Counted from the stretch's first letter, positions 42,556-51,857 are shown. The stretch: DNA of 64,000 bases from Halomonas sp. LBP4 (GCF_003202205.1 NZ_PDOG01000001.1:156507-220506); one strand, 5' to 3'. Notes: generated by a model from the sequence alone, not told the origin. Made by a program: numbers and translations.

Positions 42556-42590
42556 GCGTACGCTTTCACGCACGTACGTCAAATAGTACG
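42556..42590. promoter_or_regulatory. Probable YefM/YoeB operator
   Basis: GCGTACGC (42556-42563), ACGTACGT (42572-42579) and AGTACG (42585-42590) place three GTAC-centred sites at 14-16 bp spacing upstream of yefM. YefM is known to bind palindromes with a GTAC core. Confidence 0.55.
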
Positions 42591-42752
42591 ACACATGCAT
42601 GATCCCTGAGTTCAGTAGCCAAAGATCATCGCTGTCCGGCTTCGGCTCGCTACCAAGCCCGCAGTCGATATCGACACCACGACTCGCCGCGACGTTACAC
42701 TGAAGGATAGCCAGGCCGACTGGACGGTCCTGCGATCCCCCATGGAGGCGAG

Positions 42753-43700
42753 ATGATCAATCTGGCACGGCTTCAGCAGGCGCAGGCGCGCATCGCCGAC
42801 ACCCTCTCCCCCACGCCCCTGGTGCTCGACCACACCCTCACCGAACGACTGGGGCGGCGGGTGTGGCTCAAGGGCGAGCTCTTCCAGCGCACCGGTTCCT
42901 TCAAGGCGCGCGGCGCCCTGAACTGGCTGCGCACCGCCGGCCGCGAAGCGCTCGAGGGCGGGCTCGGCGCCGTCTCCGCCGGCAACCACGCCCTGGGCCT
43001 GGCCTGGGCGGCGCGCCAGGTCGGGGTGCCGGTGACCATCGTGATGCCCGAGAACGCCAGCCCCTTCAAGGTGGAAGGCAGTCGTGAGCTCGGCGCCGAG
43101 GTGATCCTGCACGGCGACATCAACGAGGCCTGGGAGCTGATGCATCGGCTGGTCGAGGAGCACGGCCTCACCCTGGTGCACCCCTACGACGACGAGCGCA
43201 TCATGGCCGGCCAGGGCACGGTGGGCCTGGAGATCCTCGAGCAGGCCTCCGAGGCCCAGGCGATCCTCTGCCCCATCGGTGGCGGCGGGCTGATCGGCGG
43301 CATCGGCGTGGCCGCCTCGAGCCTACGCCCGGCGCTTTCGCTGATCGGCGTGGAGCCGGTCGGAGCGGCCAGCATGGCCCACGCCTGGGCCCAGGGTGGC
43401 CCGGCAAGGCTAGAGCGGGTAAGCACCTGCGCCAAGAGCCTGGCCGCCGCCATCGTCGGCGAGCACACCTATCCGCTGAGCCGGCAGAATGTCCGCGAGC
43501 TCGTCGCCGTGGACGAGGCCGCCATCCGCCGCGCCATGCACCATCTGCTCTACCAGGCCAAGCTCGCCGCCGAGCCGGGTGCCGCCGTGGGCGTGGCCGC
43601 CCTGCTGGAAGAGGCCGTGGCGCTGCCGCCGGAGGGCGATATCGTGGTGGTGATCACCGGCGGCAACCTGGGCAGCGAGGAGTTGGAGGAGTTCCTGTAA
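42753..43700 (+). CDS. PLP-dependent threonine/serine dehydratase or racemase
   Basis: The 315-residue fold type II PLP enzyme has the cofactor Lys K51 in RTGSFKARGALNWL, the phosphate loop GGGGLIGGIGVAASS and SAGNHALGLAWAARQ. It lacks the C-terminal ACT domain of biosynthetic IlvA, so it is of the catabolic threonine dehydratase/serine racemase type. ATG at 42753. A RidA family gene follows 190 bp later, which fits removal of the reactive enamine or imine products of this enzyme. Confidence 0.87.
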   Translation: MINLARLQQAQARIADTLSPTPLVLDHTLTERLGRRVWLKGELFQRTGSFKARGALNWLRTAGREALEGGLGAVSAGNHALGLAWAARQVGVPVTIVMPENASPFKVEGSRELGAEVILHGDINEAWELMHRLVEEHGLTLVHPYDDERIMAGQGTVGLEILEQASEAQAILCPIGGGGLIGGIGVAASSLRPALSLIGVEPVGAASMAHAWAQGGPARLERVSTCAKSLAAAIVGEHTYPLSRQNVRELVAVDEAAIRRAMHHLLYQAKLAAEPGAAVGVAALLEEAVALPPEGDIVVVITGGNLGSEELEEFL

Positions 43701-43710
43701 CACCGCTAGC

Positions 43711-43784
43711 AGCCTGTCGGACTTGACCGATCGTCGCGAGAAAGACCGGCTCGCGCAGTAGATCAGCGTTAAGTCCGACAGGCT
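43711..43784. repeat. REP-like inverted repeat
   Basis: AGCCTGTCGGACTT (43711-43724) is repeated in perfect inverted form at 43771-43784 around a 46-base loop, between the PLP enzyme gene and the RidA gene. It has the size and layout of a miniature or REP-like element. Confidence 0.65.
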
Positions 43785-43888
43785 CCTGGTATGGCCCTCC
43801 TGCTCGATGCCTGCCCAGTATAGCCGCGGTGAGACAAGCGCCCGAGCGACTATAGTGACGGTGAATCCCGAGACACGGAGGGCGCCTC

Positions 43889-44296
43889 ATGCCGGATCAT
43901 CGCAACGACCCCACCCTGCCCACGCCGCTCTTCCCGGGCAGCCACATGGCGATCGACGACGACTATGTCTTCCTCTCCGGCCTGACCGCGGAGGATATCC
44001 AGGGCAGCGAGACGGTGCTCGGCGACATCCGCGAGGAAACGCGGCTGGTGATGCGACGCATCCAGCTCATGCTCGCGTCGGTGGGCTGTAGCCTGAACGA
44101 TGCGGTGCGGGTCGACGTGCATATCACCGACCTCGACGAGATCCGCATGATGGATGCCGTCTATGCCGAGTTCTTCGAGGATCACCGCTACCCGGCCCGC
44201 ACCTGCACCCAGGCGCCGCACCTGTACGGCGGCGCCCATGTCGAGATCACCCTGATGGCCAGGCGCCGCCGGCAGAGCGACGGCCACGCCACCTGA
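43889..44296 (+). CDS. RidA/YjgF/UK114 family protein
   Basis: The 135-residue protein has the chorismate mutase-like trimer fold of RidA, which hydrolyses reactive enamine/imine intermediates made by PLP enzymes. DDDYVFLSGLTAEDIQGSE, VGCSLNDAVRVDVHITDLDE and YPARTCTQAPHLYGGAHVEI (with the active-site Arg in PARTC) are present. ATG at 43889 follows GGAGG. It stands next to a PLP dehydratase, the natural functional partner. Confidence 0.88.
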   Translation: MPDHRNDPTLPTPLFPGSHMAIDDDYVFLSGLTAEDIQGSETVLGDIREETRLVMRRIQLMLASVGCSLNDAVRVDVHITDLDEIRMMDAVYAEFFEDHRYPARTCTQAPHLYGGAHVEITLMARRRRQSDGHAT

Positions 44297-44323
44297 TTCG
44301 ATGCCTCGGACCGGCCGGGGCAC

Positions 44324-44926
44324 TCAGCCGAGGATGAAGATCACGCAGGCGGCGGTGAGTGCCCCCATCACGCCGTTGAAGATCCGCCAGGCCCGCGGGC
44401 TGTTCAGCCAGCGGCCGATGGCGGTGCCGAAGCCGGCCCACATGGCGATGCAGGGCAGCGCCACCAGCTCGGCGAAGGCCGCCAGCAGCAGGGCGTTGAC
44501 CACCGTGTCGCCGCCCGCGGGCAGGAAACCCGCCATCAGCGCCAGCCCCATCACCCAGGCCTTGGGATTGGCGAACTGGAAGGCCGCCGCCTGCCAGAAG
44601 CTGAGGGGACGCCCCTCGCCCCGCTGCCGCAGGTCGGGGGGCGGTGCCGTGGCGATGCGCCAGGCCAGGTAGAGCAGGTAGGCGCTGCCCACCAGGCGCA
44701 GCCCCGTCTGCACCAGCGGATAGCGCTCGAACACCAGCCCCAGGCCCAGGGCGATCCCGGCGAAGAGCAGGAAACAGCCACCCAGGATGCCGAAGATATG
44801 CGGCAGGGTACGCAGGAACCCGTAGTTGGCGCCCGAGGCGGTGAGCATCACGTTGTTGGGCCCCGGGGTGATGGTCATCGAGATCATGTAGAGGGCCGCC
44901 GGCCCGAGGAATGCCAAGGCTTCCAT
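44324..44926 (-). CDS. LysE/RhtB-family exporter
   Basis: The 200-residue membrane protein (start chosen at MEALAFLGPAALYMISMTIT; an upstream ATG at 44944 is possible) has six hydrophobic segments and the motifs TPGPNNVMLTASGANYGFLR and FQFANPKAWVMGLALMAGFL. It would export an amino acid or related metabolite. It is divergent from the MocR regulator with about 100 bp between starts, the usual arrangement for regulator and target. Confidence 0.87.
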   Translation of the reverse strand: MEALAFLGPAALYMISMTITPGPNNVMLTASGANYGFLRTLPHIFGILGGCFLLFAGIALGLGLVFERYPLVQTGLRLVGSAYLLYLAWRIATAPPPDLRQRGEGRPLSFWQAAAFQFANPKAWVMGLALMAGFLPAGGDTVVNALLLAAFAELVALPCIAMWAGFGTAIGRWLNSPRAWRIFNGVMGALTAACVIFILG

Positions 44927-45024
44927 GTCATTGAACCCATACAATTTTGATTGAATCGATTGGAATTGCGGACATTCCTCAGCATAATGGGTGCAATATC
45001 GGCGTCAAAGGTTTTATTGTCACC

Positions 45025-46419
45025 ATGACAATCTGGACACCGCAACTGACCGACCAGGGGCCCCGCTACCGCGGCATCGCCGAGGCCATCGCCGGCGCCA
45101 TCCTCGCCGGCGACCTCGCCCCCGGCGAGCGCCTGCCGCCCCAGCGGCGCCTCGCCGACGAACTGGGAGTGACCGTCGGCACCGTGACCCGCGCCTACGC
45201 CGAGGCCGAACGCCAGGGCTGGGTCGAGGCCCGGGTCGGCAGCGGCACCTATGTGCGGGATGACACGGCGCCCGGCAGGGTCGCTTTCATGGCCGACCGC
45301 CGGGTCGAGGACGGCATGATCGACCTCAGCCTGAGCCTGCCGCCGCCCCACCCACTGCGGGCCGACGCCCTGGGCCGGGCGCTGCGCGGCATCGCCGCCG
45401 ATGCCGAGCTGCTGCAGCGTGCGGTGGAGTACCAGTCCGAGCGTGGCGTGCCGGCCCATCGCGAGCAGCTGGCCGCCTGGATGACCCGCCTGGGCATGGC
45501 GACGGACCCGGCCGCCCTGCTGGTGACCCAGGGCGGCCAGCACGGCATCAGCCTGGCGCTCCAGGCGCTGACCCGCCCCGGCGAGCGCATCGCCGCCGAT
45601 GCCCTCACCTACCCCGGGCTGATTGGCGCGGCCCGTCAGGCGCACCTCAAGGTGCTCGGCGTGCCGCTCACCGAGTTGGGGATGGACCTCGACGCCCTGG
45701 CCAGGCTCTGTGCCCAGCAGCCGCCGCGGCTGGTCTACGTCACCCCGGACCAGAACAATCCCACCGCAGCGGTACTGAGCGAGGCGAAGCGCGAGCGGCT
45801 GGCCGAGCTGGCTCGCCGCCACGACTTCTGGATCCTCGAGGACGGCGTCCAGTACCTGCCCGAGGCCGAACGGGGCACGCCGCTCCACCGGCTGGCGCCG
45901 GAGCGCACCCTGTTCATCTTCAGCACCTCCAAGGTGCTCGCCGGCGGCCTGCGCATCGGCACCCTCGCGGTGCCGGAGCCGCTGCAGGACCGGCTCTGCA
46001 CCGCCCTGCGCGCCCAGAGCTGGATGGTGCCGCCGCTGATGGTGGAGGCGGTCTGTCGCTGGGCGGCCAGCGACGAGGGCGATCGGCTGCTGGCCTGGCA
46101 GACCGAGGAGCTCGGTGCACGTCAGCGGCTCGCCCACGAGCGACTCGCGGCCTTCTCGCCCCGCGGGCGCGACCACGGCGCCAATCTCTGGCTGCCGTTG
46201 ACGGGCGAGCTGCGCAGCGCCGAATTGCTGGAGGTGCTCGAGCAGCGCGGGGTCCGCCTGAACAGCGCCGAGCCCTTCTGCGTGGGCAGCGAACCGGCGC
46301 CCCAGGCGCTGCGCCTCTGCCTCAGTGCCGCCGCCTCCCGCGAGGCCCTGGCCCGGGCGCTGGAGATCGTTGCCGAGGCCCTGCACGAGCCACCCCCGCG
46401 GCCCTGGCGAACCCTCTGA
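45025..46419 (+). CDS. MocR-type regulator (GntR HTH fused to aminotransferase domain)
   Basis: The 464-residue protein has an N-terminal GntR winged helix (RYRGIAEAIAGAILAGDLAP, GERLPPQRRLADELGVTVGT) and a fold type I aminotransferase-like domain (about 110-460) with the PLP Lys in FSTSKVLAGGLRIG and YVTPDQNNPTAAVLS. Such regulators sense amino acids or vitamin B6. ATG at 45025 is preferred over an upstream frame. The divergent LysE-type exporter is its likely target. Confidence 0.9.
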   Translation: MTIWTPQLTDQGPRYRGIAEAIAGAILAGDLAPGERLPPQRRLADELGVTVGTVTRAYAEAERQGWVEARVGSGTYVRDDTAPGRVAFMADRRVEDGMIDLSLSLPPPHPLRADALGRALRGIAADAELLQRAVEYQSERGVPAHREQLAAWMTRLGMATDPAALLVTQGGQHGISLALQALTRPGERIAADALTYPGLIGAARQAHLKVLGVPLTELGMDLDALARLCAQQPPRLVYVTPDQNNPTAAVLSEAKRERLAELARRHDFWILEDGVQYLPEAERGTPLHRLAPERTLFIFSTSKVLAGGLRIGTLAVPEPLQDRLCTALRAQSWMVPPLMVEAVCRWAASDEGDRLLAWQTEELGARQRLAHERLAAFSPRGRDHGANLWLPLTGELRSAELLEVLEQRGVRLNSAEPFCVGSEPAPQALRLCLSAAASREALARALEIVAEALHEPPPRPWRTL

Positions 46420-46503
46420 TCCTGAGGAATTTCCAGATATATTTTCGGAAAATCATCAGGTTGGGAGTTGGTTGCCGGCATTTGGCGGAGACTGCGGCCG
46501 CGA

Positions 46504-46540
46504 CGACATCGTGGTGGTGATCACCGGCGGCAACCTCGGC
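46504..46540 (+). pseudogene. Fragment of the PLP dehydratase 3' end
   Basis: Thirty-seven bases repeat 43637-43673, the segment encoding DIVVVITGGNLG near the C-terminus of the PLP dehydratase/racemase, with only two differences, both at third codon positions. The reading frame is retained here (DDIVVVITGGNLG) but nothing else of the gene remains. Confidence 0.75.
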
Positions 46541-46549
46541 CGCCCCCCG

Positions 46550-47473
46550 TCAGGGTGATGCCGCGACACCGGTGCGGTGCCGGTGCGGCCCCCACAGGCA
46601 GGCCAGCAGCAGGATCACCCCGGCCAGGGTGGCGATCGTGCCGGCGGCGCTCACCGAGACATCGAAGCCCAGCCAGCCGAGGCCTTGCCCCGCCAGCAGG
46701 TAGCCAAGCACCGCCGAGACCACGGCGAAGAGCTGGCTCCACGCGATCTGGGCGCGGAGTCGATTGGTCATCAGCCGCGCCGCAGCGGCCGGGCAGATGA
46801 ACATGGCGATGACGATGATCGAGCCCACCGCCTCGAAGGCGGCGATGGCCGCCACCGCCACCATGGTCACCAGCAGCAGGTCGACCAGGGCGGGATACGA
46901 CCGGACGCTGGCGGCGAAGTCCGGGTCGAAGCTGCCGAGGATCAGCTGACGGCGGAACACCACCACGAAAGCCGCCACCACCAGCCCCACCCAGACGACC
47001 CTGGCCAGCTGCGGCGGCAGGTCCGCCAGGGCCACGGGGTCGAACAGCGCGGCCGGCCCGGTGCCGTCGAACCAGATCAGGCTCTCCAGGTTGCCGTAGA
47101 GGGCATGCTCCACGTCCAGGTGCACCCCGCTGGCCTGGTGCCACTCCAGCAGCAGCACGCCCACGGCGAACAGGCTGGTGAAGGTCACGCCCATGGCCGC
47201 GCTGATCTCCACCCGGCCGAGCCGGCGGATCAGCTCGATCATCGCCACCGTGCCCAGTGCCGAGGCCCCGGCCCCCAGCATCATCGCCGTGGAGGCGAGG
47301 GTGCCGGTGAGCAGGAAGCTGACCACGATGCCGGGCAATGCCACGTGGCTGATGGCATCGCCGATCAGGCTCTGGCGGCGCAGCACCAGGAAATTGCCCA
47401 GCAGCGCACAGGTCATGCTGATGACCACCGCCACCGTCAGCGGCACCAGGCTGAACATCATGAAATCGCTCAT
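46550..47473 (-). CDS. Metal (Mn/Zn/Fe) ABC transporter permease
   Basis: The 307-residue inner-membrane protein is a FecCD/ZnuB-type permease with eight to nine hydrophobic segments (LGNFLVLRRQSLIGDAISHV, GIVVSFLLTGTLASTAMMLG, AIAAFEAVGSIIVIAMFICP). The GDAISHV loop contacts the ATPase. It overlaps the upstream permease gene by four bases (ATGA). Two different permeases in one operon suggest a heterodimeric channel, as in TroCD/MntCD. Confidence 0.88.
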   Translation of the reverse strand: MSDFMMFSLVPLTVAVVISMTCALLGNFLVLRRQSLIGDAISHVALPGIVVSFLLTGTLASTAMMLGAGASALGTVAMIELIRRLGRVEISAAMGVTFTSLFAVGVLLLEWHQASGVHLDVEHALYGNLESLIWFDGTGPAALFDPVALADLPPQLARVVWVGLVVAAFVVVFRRQLILGSFDPDFAASVRSYPALVDLLLVTMVAVAAIAAFEAVGSIIVIAMFICPAAAARLMTNRLRAQIAWSQLFAVVSAVLGYLLAGQGLGWLGFDVSVSAAGTIATLAGVILLLACLWGPHRHRTGVAASP

Positions 47474-48681
47474 CGCCCACCCTCCGGTTTCGGCGGCAAC
47501 TGGGCCTCCAGCGCCATGATCGCATCCGGCGAGAGCACCTGCGCGAGGGGCGTCAAACCGGAGTGCTCCTGCTGCAGGGCATCATCCGGGTGGCGCTCGC
47601 GGTAGAGCGCCCAGAGGCGCTCCTCATGCTCGGCATCGCGCGCGGCGGCGCGCCCCGGGAGGGTCGCCACGCCGTCGCGGCGGATATACCCCTGGCGCTG
47701 CAGCAGCTTCAGGGTCAGGTTGTCGAAGATCGACTCCTCCCGGGCCAGCGCAAGCAGGCCCTGGCGCACGTGGACCCGGCGACGGAAGCGCTGATAGGCC
47801 AGCAGCGCGGCGAGCACACCGCGCCACGGCGAGAACAGGAAGGAGACCATGAACAGCGCAAAGGCGGCCAGCACGATCAAGGGCCCGGTCGGCAAGCCTT
47901 CCTGGACGCTGGAGAGCGTCACGCCGAGATAGCCGGCCGCCGCCCCCAGCAGCGCGGCCAGCGCCACCATGCGCAACGGACGGTCGGTCCAGAAGCGTGC
48001 GGTGACCGGCGGGATGATGGCCAGCGCCACGATCAGGATCAGCCCGGTGACCTTGAGCCCGATCACCACCACCGCCATCAGCAGCAGCAGCATCAGCAGG
48101 TCGACCCGCCCGGTGCTCACCCCCTGGGTACGGGCGAACTCCGCGTCGAAGCAGACCAGCAGGAAACTGCGACGCATCACGAAGATCGCCAGCAGCAGGC
48201 CGAGGGCACAGAGCGCGATCAACTGTGCCTCCGCGGCCAGCATGCCGGCGGTGGCACCGACCAGGTAGCCGGTCAGGCCCGCCTGGCCGGTCACCTGCAT
48301 CGACTGGATGACGGTGATCAGCACCACCCCGAAGGCAAAGAACGACGAGAGGATCGCCCCGATGGCGGCATCCTCGCCGAGCCGGGTCCGCGCGCTGATC
48401 GTCTGTACCGCCCAGAGCCCCACGGCGGCACTCAGGGCGGCACCGAGCAGCAGCCCCGGCAGCCAGCGACCGTCGCCCTGCCACAGGCCGGCGAGGATGA
48501 AGGCCAGGGCGAGCCCCGGCAGGGTCGCGTGGCTGATCGCATCGCTGACCAGCGAGCGCTTGCGCAGCAGCACGAAGCTGCCGATCATGCCCCCGGCAGC
48601 GCCGAGCAGCATGCTGCCGACGGTCACCAGGCTGGTGTTGTAGCCCAGCGTGAAGGTCAGGGCGCGCCACCAGATCTCCAT
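47470..48681 (-). CDS. Metal ABC transporter permease with C-terminal winged-helix-like extension
   Basis: The 403-residue protein has the same permease core (about 1-285: LLRKRSLVSDAISHATLPGL, VTGLILIVALAIIPPVTARF) followed by about 115 extra cytoplasmic residues (about 290-403: RQGLLALAREESIFDNLTLK, LLQRQGYIRRDGVATLPGRA, then HEERLWALYRERHPDD). The extension resembles a helix-turn-helix/DtxR-like module seen in some TroC-type permeases. ATG at 48681 overlaps the ATPase stop. It may gate transport by sensing cytoplasmic metal. Confidence 0.85.
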   Translation of the reverse strand: MEIWWRALTFTLGYNTSLVTVGSMLLGAAGGMIGSFVLLRKRSLVSDAISHATLPGLALAFILAGLWQGDGRWLPGLLLGAALSAAVGLWAVQTISARTRLGEDAAIGAILSSFFAFGVVLITVIQSMQVTGQAGLTGYLVGATAGMLAAEAQLIALCALGLLLAIFVMRRSFLLVCFDAEFARTQGVSTGRVDLLMLLLLMAVVVIGLKVTGLILIVALAIIPPVTARFWTDRPLRMVALAALLGAAAGYLGVTLSSVQEGLPTGPLIVLAAFALFMVSFLFSPWRGVLAALLAYQRFRRRVHVRQGLLALAREESIFDNLTLKLLQRQGYIRRDGVATLPGRAAARDAEHEERLWALYRERHPDDALQQEHSGLTPLAQVLSPDAIMALEAQLPPKPEGGR

Positions 48682-49487
48682 CACGCGCTCCCCAGCGTCA
48701 CGGGGACCTGATCGTCGACCAGCCGCGCCAGCTGGACGGTACTCAGGCGACCGCCGTAGGTCGCCTGGAGGTGGCGCTCGGTGAACACCTCCTCGACGGG
48801 CCCCGCGGCGATGCGGCGCACGTTGAGCAGCAGCACCTGGTCGAAGTAGTCGCGCACCGTGGCGAGGTCGTGGTGCACGCAGAGCAGGGTCCTGCCCTCC
48901 TCGCGCAGCCGCTTGAGCACCTCGACGATGGCCTTCTCGGTGGCCGCATCCACGCCGGCGAAGGGTTCGTCGAGGATGGTCAGCTCGGCCTGCTGGGTCA
49001 GCGCCCGGGCCAGGAACACCCGCTGCTGCTGACCGCCGGAGAGCTGACCGATCTGCCGCTCGGCGAAGGCCTCCATGCCGACCCGGGCCAGGCTCTCCAT
49101 GGCCTGCTCGCGGTGATGCCGGCGAGTGAACTGCCACCAGCGCAGGTTGCGAAACAGCCCCATGGTGACCACGTCGATCACCGTGGCCGGGAAGTCCCAG
49201 TCGATGCTGTTGCGTTGCGGCACATAGGCAATGTGCCGCGACATCCGCTCGATGGGCTGGCCGAAGACGCGCACGTCGCCGGTCAGCCGCCGGGTGATGC
49301 CCATCGCCGCCTTGAGCAGGGTCGACTTGCCGGCACCGTTGGGTCCGACGATGGCCGTCATGCTGCCCGGCGGCGTGACGTAGTCCACCGAATAGACCAC
49401 CGGACGGTGGTCATAGCTGACGGTCAGGCCCTGGACCGCCAGGGGGCTCGCCGCGACCTCCTCGCTGACCCTCGTGGCACGGTTCAC
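48681..49487 (-). CDS. Metal ABC transporter ATP-binding protein
   Basis: The 268-residue ATPase has Walker [10 protein letters not shown]-loop [20 protein letters not shown], signature [18 protein letters not shown], Walker [13 protein letters not shown] and the switch His in [16 protein letters not shown]. The [11 protein letters not shown]-loop is typical of Mn/Zn/Fe (TroB/MntB-like) ATPases. It starts at a GTG overlapping the binding-protein stop (GTGA). Confidence 0.9.
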   Translation of the reverse strand: MNRATRVSEEVAASPLAVQGLTVSYDHRPVVYSVDYVTPPGSMTAIVGPNGAGKSTLLKAAMGITRRLTGDVRVFGQPIERMSRHIAYVPQRNSIDWDFPATVIDVVTMGLFRNLRWWQFTRRHHREQAMESLARVGMEAFAERQIGQLSGGQQQRVFLARALTQQAELTILDEPFAGVDAATEKAIVEVLKRLREEGRTLLCVHHDLATVRDYFDQVLLLNVRRIAAGPVEEVFTERHLQATYGGRLSTVQLARLVDDQVPVTLGSA

Positions 49488-50461
49488 GGTGTCCCCCCCG
49501 CCCAGGCGAGACGTCTCAGGCGGCCTCCCTCGGGCACCTCGCCACCCAGCGCCTGGGCAATCACGGTGACATTGTGGTCGATCATGCCGAGCCAGGTGCC
49601 CTCGTAGGTTCCCCTGGCGCCCATGGCGTCGGAGAAGAGCTCGCCGCCGATGCGTACCTCGTGCCCCTTGGCCGCCGCCCCCTCGATCAGCGCACGGATG
49701 TTGCGGTCCGAGACCGATGACTCGATGAAGATGGCACCGATCCCCCGCTCCACCAGCACGTTCACCATCGACTCGATCCGCGCCAGGCCGGCCTCGCTCT
49801 CGGTGGAGAAGCCCTGGATCCCCAGCACCTCGAACCCGTAGGCCTCGCCGAAGTAGCCGAAGGCGTCGTGGGCCGTCACCAGCACGCGGGCTTCCTCCGG
49901 CACACTGGCGAGCACCTCGCGGGCATAGGCGTCCTGCGCCTCGAGCTCCTCCAGGTAGGCGTCGGCCTGCCGCGCGAAGGCCTCGGCGTGCTCGGGGGCG
50001 AGCTCGCTCAGGGCGTCGCGGATGGCCAGCACCGCGTACCGCCAGCGGCCGGGATCCATCCACACGTGGGGGTCGGACTGGTCGGGGTACACCTCATCGG
50101 CCCGGCGTGCCTCTTCCGGCACCGCCTCGCCCACGGCGAACACCGGCTTGCGCTTGCCCAGGCGGTCGAGAAACTCCTCCAGCTGCGCCTCCAGGTAGAG
50201 CCCGTTCCAGAACACCGCGTCGGCCCGTGTCATGGCGGTGACGTCGCGGCGCGTCTGGCGATAGAGGTGGGGGTCGACGCCCTCGCCCATCAGGCCCTGC
50301 ACCTCGACCTGCTCGCCGCCGACCTGGCGCAGGGCATCGGTGATCATGCCGGTCGTCGCCACCAGTTTCAGACGGCCGGACTCCGCCGCCGCCGGCACGG
50401 CGAACAGCCCCAGCAGCACCGTCAGGAAAAGCAACGACGGGAGACGGCGAGCAAACGACAT
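49484..50461 (-). CDS. Metal-binding periplasmic protein (TroA/MntC-like)
   Basis: The 325-residue protein has a signal peptide ([17 protein letters not shown]) and the cluster A-I metal-binding fold: metal ligands lie in [13 protein letters not shown] (His), [12 protein letters not shown] (His) and the C-terminal lobe ([27 protein letters not shown]). There is no long His-rich loop as in ZnuA, which favours manganese or iron. ATG at 50461 follows AAGGAG. First gene of the four-gene operon. Confidence 0.9.
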   Translation of the reverse strand: MSFARRLPSLLFLTVLLGLFAVPAAAESGRLKLVATTGMITDALRQVGGEQVEVQGLMGEGVDPHLYRQTRRDVTAMTRADAVFWNGLYLEAQLEEFLDRLGKRKPVFAVGEAVPEEARRADEVYPDQSDPHVWMDPGRWRYAVLAIRDALSELAPEHAEAFARQADAYLEELEAQDAYAREVLASVPEEARVLVTAHDAFGYFGEAYGFEVLGIQGFSTESEAGLARIESMVNVLVERGIGAIFIESSVSDRNIRALIEGAAAKGHEVRIGGELFSDAMGARGTYEGTWLGMIDHNVTVIAQALGGEVPEGGRLRRLAWAGGTP

Positions 50462-50576
50462 ATGAGCACTCCTTGTGTGATGTGTGCAGAACGACTGACC
50501 CCGGCGGGACGCGTCGTCAAGCGCATTCCCTATAACCTCAGGGCTATCGCTGATGGCGGTAACACTCGAGGCTGAT

Positions 50577-50671
50577 CCGGCGACAGGTCGGCGAGGGGGC
50601 GCTGTGAACCCCTCCCTGGGCGCTACCGATTCCATCCCTGGAATCGGACCCCCTCTTCGACCTGTCCCCGG
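50577..50671 (-). ncRNA. Possible three-way-junction RNA in the leader of the metal transporter operon
   Basis: Three nested stems can form: outer P1 (50577-50590 with 50658-50671, 13 of 14 pairs), hairpin P2 (GAGGGG 50593-50598 with CCCCTC 50609-50614) and hairpin P3 (CCGATTCCA 50626-50634 with TGGAATCGG 50639-50647, loop of four). The element lies about 115 bases upstream of the metal-binding-protein start. It could be a leader regulator or an intergenic repeat. Confidence 0.45.
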
Positions 50672-50786
50672 CGCCTCTCGCTTTGGGTAACGGCGATTGC
50701 CCTGCCTATAGCCTACCGTGTCGGGCGCCACTTGCTAATGGCGACAGACTAGCGGACTCATCGCCAGAGCGCATATCTAAAGCCGG

Positions 50787-51857
50787 CTAGAGTGTAGCGC
50801 CGATCTCGATGCGATACCCCAGATCGATGACGGGGTCGCCCGGGGCCTCGCCGCGGATGCGCGCCAGCAGCTCGCGGGCGGCGCGCTCACCAATCGCCTC
50901 GCGCGGGGTGACCACGCTGGCCAGCCGCTGCGACATCACCTGGCCCACGTCGTGGCCATGGAAGCCGGCGATGGCCAGTTGCCCGGGGACCGGGACGCCC
51001 CGCCGCAGGCATTCGAAGTAGGCGCCCACGGCCACGTCGTCGTTGGTGCAGAAGATGCCGTCGGTCTCGGGGTGCTCGGCGAGGATCTCCGCCAGCAGCG
51101 CGGCCCCCACGCTGTAGGAGGAGCGCTGGGTCCGCTGCAGGGTCAGGGGCGCCAGGCCATGGGCCTCCATGGCCTGGCGGTAGCCCAGTTCGCGCTGGCG
51201 GGTGCGCTCGTCGAGGCGCACCGCCAGGTAGAGGATGTGGCGACGGCCGCGGCCGATCATCTCCGCGACCATGTCGCGGGCGGCGGCCACGTTATCGTAG
51301 CCGACCGCCTGGTGGATCGGCGGCAGGTGGGTATCCATGATCTCCACCGAGGGAATGCCGGCCGTCTCCAGCATGCGGCAGCTGCGTGGCGTGTGACGGC
51401 TGTCGGAGAGGATCACCCCGTCGACGTTGTACGAGAGCAGCGAGGCCAGGCTGCGCTCCTCCAACTCCGGGCTGTAGCCATAGTGGGTGAGCATCAGGTG
51501 GTAGCCGGCCGGCTCGGTCACCGTCTCGATCCCGACGATGACATCGGCGAACACCTGGTTGGTCAGGGACGGCACCAGCACGCCGATCGAGCGGCTGGTG
51601 GCCTTGGACAACAGGTCCGGCGCCCGGTTGGGGATGTAGCCGACCTGCTCGGCCGCGGTGAAGATACGCTCCCGCAGCCCCTCGGACACCGATTCGGGGT
51701 TGCGCAGGCAGCGGCTGACGGTCATCTTCGTCGCCCCCACCCGGTCGGCGATGTCCTGGAGGGTCGGTCGTCTCTTCTTCACGGCATCCGGTGCCCCGCT
51801 CGATGGAGAAGTGTCTGGAAAGCCGACCACCATAGCCAACTTTCCGCGACGATTCAT
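50787..51857 (-). CDS. gntR: GntR-type LacI-family repressor of gluconate genes
   Basis: The 356-residue protein has a LacI helix-turn-helix (RPTLQDIADRVGATKMTVSR, SVSEGLRERIFTAAEQVGYI) and a periplasmic-binding-like sensor domain (IGVLVPSLTNQVFADVIVGI, FCTNDDVAVGAYFECLRRGV). It matches GntR of E. coli in overall pattern and sits at the end of the gluconate TRAP-kinase cluster. A GntR-type operator occurs upstream of the first gene. The start at 51857 or the internal MVVGFPDT are both possible. Confidence 0.88.
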   Translation of the reverse strand: MNRRGKLAMVVGFPDTSPSSGAPDAVKKRRPTLQDIADRVGATKMTVSRCLRNPESVSEGLRERIFTAAEQVGYIPNRAPDLLSKATSRSIGVLVPSLTNQVFADVIVGIETVTEPAGYHLMLTHYGYSPELEERSLASLLSYNVDGVILSDSRHTPRSCRMLETAGIPSVEIMDTHLPPIHQAVGYDNVAAARDMVAEMIGRGRRHILYLAVRLDERTRQRELGYRQAMEAHGLAPLTLQRTQRSSYSVGAALLAEILAEHPETDGIFCTNDDVAVGAYFECLRRGVPVPGQLAIAGFHGHDVGQVMSQRLASVVTPREAIGERAARELLARIRGEAPGDPVIDLGYRIEIGATL

